DNA from: JACVRW01 sp963819635
GTDB lineage: Bacteria > Actinomycetota > Thermoleophilia > Solirubrobacterales > Thermoleophilaceae
Direction of reading: 5' to 3'
DNA: 64,000 nucleotides
Assembly: GCA_963819635.1 (NCBI GenBank)
Contig: CAWFWX010000006.1
Location: 248,001 to 312,000 of the forward strand
Shown here: piece by piece, positions 41,959 to 50,482 of the stretch
How the letters are laid out: each line of letters opens with the position of its first letter
How positions within the stretch are numbered: position 1 is the first letter of the stretch
The notes under the pieces: model-generated
Databases searched by the model: none
The model's input: only the letters and a program-made list of their open reading frames with translations
What the model was told of the DNA's origin: nothing
Made by a program: the position numbers and the translations under genes

Positions 41959-42392
41959 GCGTGGTGGTGTTCGTGCTCTGAGGCGGCGCCGTTGCCCGCC
42001 CCGTGGTGAACCGGGGTGCGCAGGCCCACCGCCTGACTCCATTGCACGATGCTGTTCTGGCCGCCGTTCTCCACGAGCGCGATTGCCTGCACGAGCGCGG
42101 GCTTCGTGTCCGTGAAGTCCGCAGACACCGGTTCGAGCTTCGTCTGGACCATCCAGCGCTCCCGGGGGTGCGCGAAGGGCGGACGGTCATCCTCATCCAG
42201 GGCGTGAGCACCGGGGACCTGCTCGCCCGCGTTGCCCGCGGCAGCCGCCACATGCTCGCCGTCCTGCTGCCAGATCCAGACGCGCATCCAGAGCAGCACC
42301 TCGTCGTCGCCGATCGGTCCCATGGCGCAGACGCCGACCTGCCGGTCGCCATCCCTGAGTATTGGCAGTACCTCGAAGAACTTGGAGACCAT
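41955..42392 (-). CDS. Unknown protein with histidine-rich C-terminus
   Basis: 145 residues, soluble. SKFFEVLPILRDGDRQVGVCAMGPIGDDEVLLWMRVWIWQQDG near the N-terminus reads as a compact beta-rich domain; the tail is HHGAGNGAASEHEHHHA, which could bind metal. It starts 12 bases after the stop of the large SARP-type regulator on the same strand and so may be co-transcribed. No family recognised. Confidence 0.6.
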   Translation of the reverse strand: MVSKFFEVLPILRDGDRQVGVCAMGPIGDDEVLLWMRVWIWQQDGEHVAAAAGNAGEQVPGAHALDEDDRPPFAHPRERWMVQTKLEPVSADFTDTKPALVQAIALVENGGQNSIVQWSQAVGLRTPVHHGAGNGAASEHEHHHA

Positions 42393-42404
42393 TGCGCGAT
42401 CGTC

Positions 42405-45400
42405 TCAGACGGGGGCTGACGGAGCAAGGTCTCCGCGCACCCGCGCCGCGGCCACCCGGTTGCCCTTCAGCTCGTAGAGGTCGAGCGCCTCGGCCCGGGC
42501 CACCTTCGCCTGCTCCGGCCGTCCGCTTCGAGCGAGCACCTCGGCGAGAACCGAGTGCGCCTCCGCCCTGTGGTTCAGGAAATCGGTCCGCTCCGCAAGG
42601 GCGACGGCCTGGCGCGCGAGGCGCTCCGCCTCGGCGAGGCCGCCCCTCCGCGCCAGGACGCTCGCGCGCACTCCTCGCGACATCGCGTGGGTGATCACAT
42701 CGTCGTCCGCGGTGAGCTCCGCGCTCATCTCGGCGAAGCGCTCCGCCTCCTCATCGCGACCCTGGGCGAGCAGTGCCTGACCCAGGTAGGCCGCGGTCGT
42801 CGAGAGCAGCGCCCGGTCGCCCATCTCCTCGAGCACGGCGTAACCCTTGCGGAGCAACCGCTCCGCGGCCTCGGCGTCGCCGGCGAGCAGCTCCACCATC
42901 GCGGCGTGATGCGAAACGGCGGTGCTGAGCGAGAGGCCGAGCTCTTCGAAGGCCGCGTCGCTGGCCGCGAGCAGCCGGCGCGCCTCGTCGAAGCGGCCCT
43001 CCATCGCGTGCAGCCCCGCGAGCGGCTGGAGCACGTCCGCGGTCGCCACCAGGTTTCCCTCGACCTGGGCGCGGATGGCCTCGCAGCGCTCGATCCCGTC
43101 CGCGGCCGGCGTCGGGCCGAAGAACAGCGACGACGCGATCCAGCCGAGGATCTCGACGCGTTCGTGCTCGAGACCGCCGCTGCGCGCATGGCCGGCGGCG
43201 ACCTCCCACGCCATCGCCGCGGACTCGGCGCGCGCCTCGATCCAGTTGACCCACGCTCGCAGCCGAAGCGCGATGCAGAGGCCCTGCTCGTCACCCGATT
43301 CCCTGAAGACCGGAACGGCCTGCTCGACGATCGCGTACGCGTCCGCGTTCCCCCCGGGCTCGCCGAGCTGCAGTCGCAGGAACTCCCGGTGGATGAGCGC
43401 CCTCGCTCCGGCGCGCTCGTCGCCGGCCGCTTCGGCCGCGCGGAGGGCGTCCGCCAACACGGGGCCCGCGTCCGCGAGCCGGCCCGCCTCGATCAGGGCG
43501 CCGCCGAGGTCGGACAGGAGGGCGGCGCGGTGCGCCGTGTCTCCGGACGTCAGTGAGGCGGAGCGCTCGAGGAGCGAGACGGCCGCGGCGCGGTCGCTGC
43601 GCCGCAGCGCCCGCCGCCCGGCGGACTCGAGCCATCGGGACGCGCGAGCCCCCAGGGCCGTCCGCTCCGAGCCGGCCTGTCCGAGCTCGCCGCGGAACCG
43701 GTACGCCTGCTCGAGGTGGTAGCCGGCGATCTCCTCGAACTCGTGCACGCGCTCGCCCGCGGCCCGCTCGAGCCAGTCCGCGAAGCGCTCGTGGAGCTGC
43801 GCGCGGGTCTCCTTCGGCAGCGACCGGTAGGCGGCGTCGCGGATCAGTATGTGGCGGAACCTGAACGCCTCGTCTTCGCCGAAGCTGGAGCGGTCGGGGC
43901 GGATCACGTCGCGCCGGATCAGGGAGGTGAGGCTCCGGTCCACCACCTGCGCGAGCGCGGGCGGGGCGAGCTCGCGCATGGCGTCGCGATGGAAGACGTT
44001 TCCCTCCACCGAGACGTGCGTGAGCAGGGCGCGCTCGTCGTCGGGGAGCCTGTCCACCCGAGCGCCGAGCAGCGCCTGGATCGTCGGCGGGACAGGGAGC
44101 ACACCGGGCACGTCGACGAGCTCCCAGGGCCCGTCGTCGCCGCGGCGCAGCTGCCCGTCCTCGATCAGCATCGCGATCAGCTCCTCCGCGAACAGCGGGT
44201 GGCCCTCGCAGGCCGCTCCGATGCGCGCCGAGGCGTCCGCGCCGAGCGCCTCGACCAGGTTGCCCACCAGCTCGCGGCTCTCCTCGGGCGGCAGCGGCTC
44301 GAGCTGAATCGAGGTGGCGTTCAGCTTGCCCCCGGCCCAGCCGGGGCGACCCTCGAGCAGCTCGGGCCGCGCCATGCACAGCAGCACGATCGGCGCCCCG
44401 CGCGCGAGGTCCGCCACGTGCTCCACGAGATCGAGGAAGGTCGGCTCCGCCCACTGGAGGTCGTCCACGACCACGACGAGCGGGCGCCGCTGGGCCAGCG
44501 CCTCGAACAGCCTTCGCGCCGCCCAGAAGATCTTCTCCGTGGCATGCCCGCCCGTCCCGCCGAGCCCGATCGCCTCGGCGAGCACGTCGGCGATCAGCTC
44601 ACCCTGCGGATCGCCGGCCAGCTCGTCCACGACCGCGCCGCGCACGGCCGTCGCCGCGTCGCCGCCGTGCTCGCCCGCCAGGTCCCGCACCAGCTCGGAC
44701 AGCGGCCAGTAGGTGATGCCCTCGCCGTACGACAGGCAGCGGCCGCGCAGGACCGTGGCCCCGCCTCCGAGGCTGGCCGTGAACTCGTCGACGAGGCGCG
44801 ACTTCCCGACCCCGGCCGGTCCGAGGACGGTCACGAGGTGGCAGACGCGATCCCCCACCGCGGCGTCGAAGACGCCGGACAGCGAATCCATCTGCCGCGT
44901 GCGCCCGACCAGCGGCGAGGTGCGGCCGCCCGCGCGGGCGCGTTCTGTGCGAAGCGCGCCGAGCACGTACGCCGCCGGTTCCTGGCCGTCGCGTCGCTCG
45001 CCGAGCGGTGCCGGCTCGACCGTGACCGAGTCGCGGATCAGGCGGAGCGTGGCCTCGTCCACGAGGATCTCGCCTGGCTCCGCGAGCTCCTGGAGGCGCT
45101 TCGCGGCGTTGACGGTCTGGCCGCTCGCGGGCAGCTCGGCGCGGGCGGCCCGGTCCACGATCACCTCGCCGGTGGCGATCCCCGCGCGCGTCCCGAGCTC
45201 GACGCTGAGCGCCGGCCCGAGCTCGCCGGCAAGGGACGGCACCGTCTGGCGCAGCTCGACCGCGGCGCGCACGGCTCGGAGCGCGTCGTCCTCGTGGAGC
45301 AGCGGGATGCCGAACACCGCCATCAGGACGTCGCCGGGGTAGTCCTGGACCGTCGCGCCGTGACGCTCCAGCACGGTGCGAATCCCGGCCAGCGCGTGCG

Positions 45401-46853
45401 AGCTCACGCGCCTGCCCGCCTCGGCGTCGAGCGCCTCCGAGGCGTCCCCGGCTTCGACGACGCAGGCGAACAGCACGGTCACCGTCTTGCGGATCTCGCG
45501 CGCCGCGGCCGGTACGCCGGCGCCCGCGCCCGCCTCGCGCAGCTCGAACACGCGCTCGGGGCGTGACAGGTCGCGCAGCTCGTGCGTCCCGAGGTCGACG
45601 AGCTCGGTCCCCGCCGGGAGCCGGTCGTGGACGATCTCCTTGGTGGCCTGCGACAGCAGCGTCACGCCGCCGTCCGCAAGCGCGCGCAGCCTCGCGGCGC
45701 GGTTCAGCGCCGGGCCGAAGTAATCACCGGCGCGCTCGTGCGCCTCGCCCGTGTGCAGCGCGATACGCACCCGCAGGTCGAGGCCGGCGAGCCAAGTGGT
45801 CGCCCCCAGCGCGGCGCGCAGATGGGAGGCGCACGCGACCGCGTCCGACGCGCGCGGGAACACCGTGAGCGTCGAGTCGCCCTCGCCCTTCGTCTTAAGG
45901 AGCCGGCCGCCGTTCGCCTCCGCGCTGAGCGCGATCAGCTCGTCGTGGAGCTCGAGCGAGGCCGCCATCGCGTCGGGGTCGGCCTCCCAGAGCGCCGACG
46001 AGCGCTCGATGTCCGTGAGGAGGAACGTGACGACGCCGCTGGGCAGCCCGCTGGGCTCGGCACGCTCCGGCACGGGTTCCAGCTCTGGCTCAGGCGCGGG
46101 CTCCGGCTCCTGCAGGGCGAGCGCGGGATCCTGCGCCAGCACGGCGCTCTCCAGCTCGCGCAGGCGCTCGCCGGGCTCGATCCCCAGATCCTCGACGAGC
46201 TGGCGGCGCGCGTTCTGGTACGCCTGCAGCGCGTCCGCCTGGCGGTCGGAGCGGTAGAGGGCCACCATCAGGTGCGCCCGCAGCCGCTCGCGGTACGGAT
46301 GCTCGTCCACGAGCCGCTCCAGCTCCGCGACCACCTCGCTGTGGCGGCCGAGCGCGAGCTTGGCCTCGATCAGCTGCTCCACCGCGGCCACCCGGAGGTC
46401 TTCGAGCCGGGCGATCTCCGCCTGCGCGAACGGCTCGTAGGCGAGATCGGCGAGCGGCGGGCCGCGCCACAGCGCGAGCGCCCGCTCGAGGAGTGACAGG
46501 GCGCGCTCCGGCCGCTCGGCCGCCAGCTCCCCGCGGCCGTCGTCGAGCAGGCGCTCGAAGCGGTCCGCGTCGAGGTCCTCGGAGCCGAGCCGCAGCTCGT
46601 AGCCGTGGCCGCGCGTCACGAGCACGTCGCCCGGCAGGACCTTCCGCAGCCGCGACACGTGCACCTGAAGCGTCTTCAGCGCGTTCGCCGGCGGGCTCTC
46701 ACCCCAGAGCTCGTCGATCAGCCGCTCGCTCGAGAGCGTCTCGTTCGCGTGGAGCAGCAGCACGGCGAGCACGGCGCGGCGCTTGTCCCCGCCGAGCGGG
46801 ACAGGCTGGGGGCCGTCAAGGGCTTCCAGCGGGCCAAGGATCCGAAGCTCCAT
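42405..46853 (-). CDS. SARP-type activator with two cyclase-homology domains, AAA ATPase and TPR repeats
   Basis: 1482 residues. Domains: OmpR-type winged helix (1-90), bacterial transcriptional activation domain (96-240), Glu/Pro linker (248-262), cyclase-homology domain 1 (about 272-430), cyclase-homology domain 2 (about 456-630), AAA/NB-ARC-like ATPase with P-loop GPAGVGKS (678-685), then TPR-like helices to the end. Domain 1 keeps the metal aspartates (LLTDIE, Asp281; GEGDS, Asp326) and the Asn384/Arg388 pair, so it may make or sense a cyclic nucleotide. Domain 2 has Cys464 where the first aspartate is expected, so it is probably inactive. It is divergent from the repeat membrane protein with SARP-like repeats between. 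Confidence 0.9.
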   Translation of the reverse strand: MELRILGPLEALDGPQPVPLGGDKRRAVLAVLLLHANETLSSERLIDELWGESPPANALKTLQVHVSRLRKVLPGDVLVTRGHGYELRLGSEDLDADRFERLLDDGRGELAAERPERALSLLERALALWRGPPLADLAYEPFAQAEIARLEDLRVAAVEQLIEAKLALGRHSEVVAELERLVDEHPYRERLRAHLMVALYRSDRQADALQAYQNARRQLVEDLGIEPGERLRELESAVLAQDPALALQEPEPAPEPELEPVPERAEPSGLPSGVVTFLLTDIERSSALWEADPDAMAASLELHDELIALSAEANGGRLLKTKGEGDSTLTVFPRASDAVACASHLRAALGATTWLAGLDLRVRIALHTGEAHERAGDYFGPALNRAARLRALADGGVTLLSQATKEIVHDRLPAGTELVDLGTHELRDLSRPERVFELREAGAGAGVPAAAREIRKTVTVLFACVVEAGDASEALDAEAGRRVSSHALAGIRTVLERHGATVQDYPGDVLMAVFGIPLLHEDDALRAVRAAVELRQTVPSLAGELGPALSVELGTRAGIATGEVIVDRAARAELPASGQTVNAAKRLQELAEPGEILVDEATLRLIRDSVTVEPAPLGERRDGQEPAAYVLGALRTERARAGGRTSPLVGRTRQMDSLSGVFDAAVGDRVCHLVTVLGPAGVGKSRLVDEFTASLGGGATVLRGRCLSYGEGITYWPLSELVRDLAGEHGGDAATAVRGAVVDELAGDPQGELIADVLAEAIGLGGTGGHATEKIFWAARRLFEALAQRRPLVVVVDDLQWAEPTFLDLVEHVADLARGAPIVLLCMARPELLEGRPGWAGGKLNATSIQLEPLPPEESRELVGNLVEALGADASARIGAACEGHPLFAEELIAMLIEDGQLRRGDDGPWELVDVPGVLPVPPTIQALLGARVDRLPDDERALLTHVSVEGNVFHRDAMRELAPPALAQVVDRSLTSLIRRDVIRPDRSSFGEDEAFRFRHILIRDAAYRSLPKETRAQLHERFADWLERAAGERVHEFEEIAGYHLEQAYRFRGELGQAGSERTALGARASRWLESAGRRALRRSDRAAAVSLLERSASLTSGDTAHRAALLSDLGGALIEAGRLADAGPVLADALRAAEAAGDERAGARALIHREFLRLQLGEPGGNADAYAIVEQAVPVFRESGDEQGLCIALRLRAWVNWIEARAESAAMAWEVAAGHARSGGLEHERVEILGWIASSLFFGPTPAADGIERCEAIRAQVEGNLVATADVLQPLAGLHAMEGRFDEARRLLAASDAAFEELGLSLSTAVSHHAAMVELLAGDAEAAERLLRKGYAVLEEMGDRALLSTTAAYLGQALLAQGRDEEAERFAEMSAELTADDDVITHAMSRGVRASVLARRGGLAEAERLARQAVALAERTDFLNHRAEAHSVLAEVLARSGRPEQAKVARAEALDLYELKGNRVAAARVRGDLAPSAPV

Positions 46854-46883
46854 GCGAGTCGCGGCACGCGGCCGCAGGCCAAC

Positions 46884-46901
46884 GTTACCGCGCGGTTACC
46901 G
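46884..46901. promoter_or_regulatory. SARP-like direct heptamer repeats
   Basis: GTTACCG at 46884-46890 and again at 46895-46901, exactly 11 bp apart, between the regulator's start (46853) and the divergent membrane protein (46980). SARP activators bind such repeats, so autoregulation and control of the divergent gene are both plausible. The 126-bp gap otherwise contains no gene. Confidence 0.6.
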
Positions 46902-46979
46902 CTCTGTCGCCGCGCTGAAACCGGCGGCCCGCACCATGGCCTTCCGATGTCGAGCAAGCTCACCACACAGGAGGCAGTC

Positions 46980-47402
46980 ATGGGTCAGGTCATCCCCAAG
47001 CAGCACCCCTCAGTCGTCCTTCGCAGTCACTTCAAGGCCGTTCGTTCACTGCTCGTGGTCGCGCTCGTGGCGATCTGCGCGCTCGCGGCGGCGGTCGTGA
47101 TCCTCGCCAACGACGCCGACGAGGTGGCGACCGTCGCCCCGAAGTCGACGCCGCAGCAGCAAGAGGCGCTCCCGGCCGGCACCCGCTTCGACGGCGGACC
47201 CAACGAGGGCACCCGCGGCCCGCAGGCGTACCCGGCGGCTCCGGGCACGCGCTTCGACGGCGGACCCGACGAGGGCACCCGCGGCCCGCAGTCCTATTGG
47301 GAGTCGTCCGAGGCACGGTCGAGCTACCAGCCCGCCCCCGCGGACGGCACCAAGCTTCGCGCCGGCGGCCCGACCTTCATCCCGATGGGCCCCAGCAACT
47401 AG
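46980..47402 (+). CDS. Small membrane protein with tandem 22-residue repeats, probable SARP target
   Basis: 140 residues: short basic N-terminus, one membrane segment (about 22-45, SLLVVALVAICALAAAVVILA), then an extracytoplasmic or disordered tail containing two copies of GTRFDGGPxEGTRGPQxY separated by PAAP (47178-47231 and 47244-47297; 66-bp period). A third, diverged GGP element lies near the end. AGGAGG precedes the ATG by five bases. Pro/Gly/Arg-rich low-complexity suggests surface display or binding; function unknown. Located next to and divergent from the SARP regulator. Confidence 0.75.
   Translation: MGQVIPKQHPSVVLRSHFKAVRSLLVVALVAICALAAAVVILANDADEVATVAPKSTPQQQEALPAGTRFDGGPNEGTRGPQAYPAAPGTRFDGGPDEGTRGPQSYWESSEARSSYQPAPADGTKLRAGGPTFIPMGPSN
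47178..47297 (+). repeat. Two-unit tandem coding repeat, 66-bp period
   Basis: Units at 47178-47231 and 47244-47297 are nearly identical at DNA level with a 12-bp spacer; they encode the GTRFDGGP...EGTRGPQ motif twice. High DNA identity suggests recent duplication or slippage. Confidence 0.8.
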
Positions 47403-47430
47403 CACGTCGCAGGCCCCCTCCCCACCGATC

Positions 47431-47452
47431 GGGCCCTCCTCCGGGAGGGCCC
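47431..47452. terminator. Strong terminator hairpin
   Basis: GGGCCCTCC (47431-47439) - TCCG - GGAGGGCCC (47444-47452), perfect 9-bp stem with tetraloop, between the convergent repeat protein and acyl-CoA dehydrogenase genes. Confidence 0.85.
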
Positions 47453-47461
47453 GTCGGCGTT

Positions 47462-48484
47462 CTAGGCGGCCACGGTCGCCTCCGGCGTCTCGAGCGCCAG
47501 GCCCGCCAAGCGCTCGCGGTGCTCGCGGGCCGAGCCGTACAGGGTGGCGTTCGTCTTCGCGCGCTTGAGGAAGAAGTGGAGGTCGTGCTCCCACGTGAAG
47601 CCGATGCCGCCGTGCACCTGGAGCGATGAGCCGCACACCCGCCAGCCGGCATCCGAGGAGTACGCCTTCGCCATCGACGCGGCAGCGGGCAGCGAGCCCG
47701 GCTCGGCGTCGGCGCACCAGGCGGCGTAGTACGCGCCCGAGCGCGAGCCCTCCACCTCGAGCAGCATCTGCGCGCAGCGGTGCGAGACGGCCTGATAGGC
47801 GCCGATCGCGCGGCCGAACTGCTTGCGGTCGCGTGCGTACTCCACGGCCATCTCCATCGCCTTCTGAGCCGCGCCGACCGTCTCGGCGGACAGAGCGGTC
47901 ACGATCCGGTCGGCCGCGGCCAGCGGGTCGCCGCCGAGCGGCTCGCCGCCGTCGGCGCGGACGCGCGCGAAGCGGCGCGTCCGGTCCATGGCCTCGAACG
48001 GCTCGATCTCAGCAGCCGAGGCCTCGACCACCATGCTCTCTCCGCCGGGGGCGATCAGCACGATCACCTCGGCCGAGTCCGCGTCGGGCACGAGCCGCGC
48101 CTCGCCGTCGCGCAGCACCCCCACGGTGCCGCGCGCCTCGCCGGACGCGATCCCGGGTAGCCAGCGCTCCTTCTGCTCGTCCGTTCCGGCGAACTGGAGC
48201 GCCAAGCCAGCGGCGGCGTTCGAGAGGAACGGCACCGGCGCCAGCACGTAGCCGAGCTCCTCCATCAGGATCACGAGCTCCACGATGCCGAGGCCCTGCC
48301 CGCCGTGCTCCTCGTCGATGAAGATGCCGCTCCAGCCGAGCTCGGCCATCTCCTTCCAGGCGCCGTCGTCGTATTCGCCGGCCTCGGCCAGCTCGCGCAA
48401 GCGCTCAGGCTTGAAGCGCGCCGCGAGCATCTCGTTCGCGGTGCTCTTGATCGCCTGCTGGTCGTCGGTGAAGTCGAAGTTCAC
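47462..48484 (-). CDS. Acyl-CoA dehydrogenase, small subunit of a pair
   Basis: 340 residues from GTG at 48482-48484 (VNFDFTDDQQAIKSTANEML). Typical for the shorter partner of two-gene acyl-CoA dehydrogenases such as the FadE28/FadE29 (ChsE) type: GLGIVELVILMEELGYVLAP, FGRAIGAYQAVSHRCAQMLLE and a terminal HGGIGFTWEHDLHFFLKRAK. It follows the 378-residue partner by 11 bp. In characterised actinobacterial pairs the two form an alpha2beta2 enzyme acting on sterol side chains or branched acyl-CoA; that substrate is only inferred here. Confidence 0.88.
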   Translation of the reverse strand: MNFDFTDDQQAIKSTANEMLAARFKPERLRELAEAGEYDDGAWKEMAELGWSGIFIDEEHGGQGLGIVELVILMEELGYVLAPVPFLSNAAAGLALQFAGTDEQKERWLPGIASGEARGTVGVLRDGEARLVPDADSAEVIVLIAPGGESMVVEASAAEIEPFEAMDRTRRFARVRADGGEPLGGDPLAAADRIVTALSAETVGAAQKAMEMAVEYARDRKQFGRAIGAYQAVSHRCAQMLLEVEGSRSGAYYAAWCADAEPGSLPAAASMAKAYSSDAGWRVCGSSLQVHGGIGFTWEHDLHFFLKRAKTNATLYGSAREHRERLAGLALETPEATVAA

Positions 48485-48495
48485 GCTCGGCTCCT

Positions 48496-49632
48496 CTACC
48501 TCAGCTTGGGAAGGCCGAGCACGCGCTCGGCGATGATGTTCTTGAGGATCTCGGTGGTGCCGCCCTCGATCGAGTTTGCGCGCGAGCGGAGCAGGCGGTA
48601 CGTCCAGGGCGAGTCCCACGTGACGCCGTCCTCGCCGAGGATGTCGACCGCCAGCTCGGTGAGCGACTGGTTGATGTCGCTCCACTGCCACTTCGGGAGC
48701 GAGCCCTCGGGGCCCGGCACGCCGTGCTTCATGATCTGGGTCAGCCCGCGCCACGCGTTGAGGCGCAGCAGCTCGACCTCGATCGTGAGCTGCGCGATGC
48801 GCTGGCGGATCAACGGGTCGTCGGCGACGCCGCGCTCGCGCGCGAGGTCCTTCAGCTCCTCGAGTGCGATCCGCACGCCGGCCGCGGACGCCGCGCCGAG
48901 CCCGGCGCGCTCGTTCATGAGCGTGGTGATCGCCACCGTCCAGCCGTTGCCCACGCCCCCGACCACGTTCTCGTCCGGGATGCGAGCCTCCTCGATGAAG
49001 AGCTCGTTGAACTCGGGCTGGTTCGTGATCTGGTAGAGGGGGCGAACCTGGACCGCGTCCTGCTCCATGTCCATGATGAAGTAGGTCAGGCCCTGGTGCT
49101 TGGGCACGTCCTGGTCCGTCCGCGCCACGAGCATGCACCACTTGGCCTTGTGGGCGAAGGTCGTCCAGACCTTCTGGCCGGTCACGACCCACTCGCCGTT
49201 CGACTTGACCGCCTTCGTCTTGAGCGAGGCGAGGTCGGAGCCGGACTCGGGCTCCGAGAAGCCCTGGCACCAGATCTCGTCTCCGGTGAGGATCGGCTGG
49301 AGCCAGCGATCCTTCTGCTCGTCGGTGCCGTGGTGCATCACCACGGGACCGCCCATCACGAGTCCGAGCACGTTCGCGGGCGAGGGGGCGCGCACGCGCG
49401 CCATCTCCTCGCCGAAGAGCGCCTGCTCGACGAGCGTGGCGCCGCGGCCCCCGTACTCCTTGGGCCACGCGAGCCCGGCGTAGCCCGCGTCGTAGAGCTC
49501 GCGCTGCCACTTGCGCCGGTGGTCGAAGGCGGCGTCGTCGCCCGAGGGCTCTTCGCCGGGGTGGTTGTCAGCGAGCCAGGAGCGGAACTCGTCGCGGAAG
49601 GACTGTTCCGAGGGCGACAGCGTCAGGTCCAT
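48496..49632 (-). CDS. Acyl-CoA dehydrogenase, large subunit of a pair
   Basis: 378 residues beginning MDLTLSPSEQSFRDEFRSWLADNHPG. Conserved loops: GFSEPESGSDLASLKT, GQKVWTTFAH, WTVAITTLMNERAG and a C-terminal NSIEGGTTEILKNIIAERVLGLPK. Frame and length suit the FadE29/FadE-type partner. First gene of the pair; its start is separated by about 30 bp from the divergent TetR gene, with a palindromic operator between. Confidence 0.9.
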   Translation of the reverse strand: MDLTLSPSEQSFRDEFRSWLADNHPGEEPSGDDAAFDHRRKWQRELYDAGYAGLAWPKEYGGRGATLVEQALFGEEMARVRAPSPANVLGLVMGGPVVMHHGTDEQKDRWLQPILTGDEIWCQGFSEPESGSDLASLKTKAVKSNGEWVVTGQKVWTTFAHKAKWCMLVARTDQDVPKHQGLTYFIMDMEQDAVQVRPLYQITNQPEFNELFIEEARIPDENVVGGVGNGWTVAITTLMNERAGLGAASAAGVRIALEELKDLARERGVADDPLIRQRIAQLTIEVELLRLNAWRGLTQIMKHGVPGPEGSLPKWQWSDINQSLTELAVDILGEDGVTWDSPWTYRLLRSRANSIEGGTTEILKNIIAERVLGLPKLR

Positions 49633-49642
49633 GGCGAGGTAA

Positions 49643-49658
49643 TGTACCAGCGCGTACA
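49643..49658. promoter_or_regulatory. TetR-type operator between TetR and the acyl-CoA dehydrogenase pair
   Basis: TGTACCAGCGCGTACA: 5-bp perfect arms TGTAC/GTACA around CAGCGC. It lies 10 bases before the dehydrogenase ATG and just before the TetR GTG, covering both starts. Confidence 0.5.
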
Positions 49659-49662
49659 CAAC

Positions 49663-50271
49663 GTGGAAGCCACCCCGGACATCCCTCGCCGCCTGCCGCG
49701 CGGCACGCATGGCCTCGACCCCTCGCTTGTCGCGGCCTCGCAGCGAGCACGGCTGCTCGAGGCGACCGGGCGCGCGGTCGCGGAGAAGGGCTACGCCGCC
49801 GCGACGATCGAGGACATCGTGCGCGGGGCGGGGGTCTCGAAGAAGACCTTCTACGAGCATTTCGCGGACAAGCTCGACTCATTCCTGGCCGCCTACGAGG
49901 CCGCGAGCGACGAGCTCCTCGAGCACGTGCGCGCGGCGCAGGACGCGAGCGGCGACTGGGTCGAGCGCACGCGCGCGGGGATCCACGCCTACCTCCGCTG
50001 GCTGGCGGCGGAGCCGGCGCTGGCGCGCGTGTTCCTGATCGAGATCGCCGCCGCCGGGCCCGAGGCGCTCGAACGGCGCGAGCGCGTGCGCGACCGCTAC
50101 GCGGAGCGCATGCGCGAGCTGCATCAGCCGAACGGCGTTCCCGACGACATCTTCCACGCGATCGTCGCGGCGGTGGACGACCTCGTCGTCCGCCGGCTGC
50201 GCGCCGGGAGCGACGTGCGCGAGCTGGAACCGACGATCCTCCAGCTCCAGCTCGCCCTGTTAAGGGTCTGA
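49663..50271 (+). CDS. TetR family regulator of the adjacent acyl-CoA dehydrogenase genes
   Basis: 202 residues from GTG at 49663; an ATG at 49642 is in frame but would place the operator within the gene. N-terminal helix-turn-helix: RARLLEATGRAVAEKGYAAATIEDIVRGAGVSKKTFYEHFADK. The C-terminal ligand domain (about 75-200) is helical. Divergent orientation implies it represses the acyl-CoA dehydrogenase pair until an acyl-CoA binds. Its stop lies inside the first of two palindromes. Confidence 0.9.
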   Translation: MEATPDIPRRLPRGTHGLDPSLVAASQRARLLEATGRAVAEKGYAAATIEDIVRGAGVSKKTFYEHFADKLDSFLAAYEAASDELLEHVRAAQDASGDWVERTRAGIHAYLRWLAAEPALARVFLIEIAAAGPEALERRERVRDRYAERMRELHQPNGVPDDIFHAIVAAVDDLVVRRLRAGSDVRELEPTILQLQLALLRV

Positions 50272-50300
50272 CCCTTAACAGCGTTAGGGGTCAGACCCCT
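50258..50300. repeat. Pair of REP-like palindromes
   Basis: TGTTAAGGGT-CTG-ACCCTTAACA (50258-50280) is followed six bases later by AGGGGTC-A-GACCCCT (50286-50300). Both have the core GGGTC-N-GACCC, with N inverted (T then A). They span the stops of the convergent TetR and DUF7218 genes and may act as a bidirectional terminator. The GGGGTCAGACCCC core is the type often seen in REP elements mobilised by RAYT transposases; none is in the window. Confidence 0.6.
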
Positions 50301-50473
50301 TAGCTCTTCGAGGCGGTCGCCTTGCCGCCCTTGCGGCCGCTGCTCTTGCCGCCCCGGCTCGACGCGTCCGGGGAGTTCGAGATAGCCGCGGCGCGCGACT
50401 TGCTCATCCCCTTCTTGCGCAGGCCTTCGTACTGCTTGTCGTTCTTGACGCTTGGTCCGTGGTCCTTTGCCAT
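50300..50473 (-). CDS. Small basic DUF7218-like protein
   Basis: 57 residues: starts MAKDHGPSVKNDKQYEGLRKKG, then MSKSRAAAISNSPDASSRGG and a Lys/Gly/Ser-rich tail. This KGMSK-RAA-I-N-PDAS-RGGK pattern is that of the DUF7218 family, widespread in actinobacteria. Probably soluble, basic and flexible, possibly nucleic-acid binding; unproven. ATG at 50471-50473; stop at 50300-50302, within the edge of the second palindrome. Separated by nine bases from the end of the serine hydrolase gene. Confidence 0.8.
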   Translation of the reverse strand: MAKDHGPSVKNDKQYEGLRKKGMSKSRAAAISNSPDASSRGGKSSGRKGGKATASKS

Positions 50474-50482
50474 GCGACCCCG

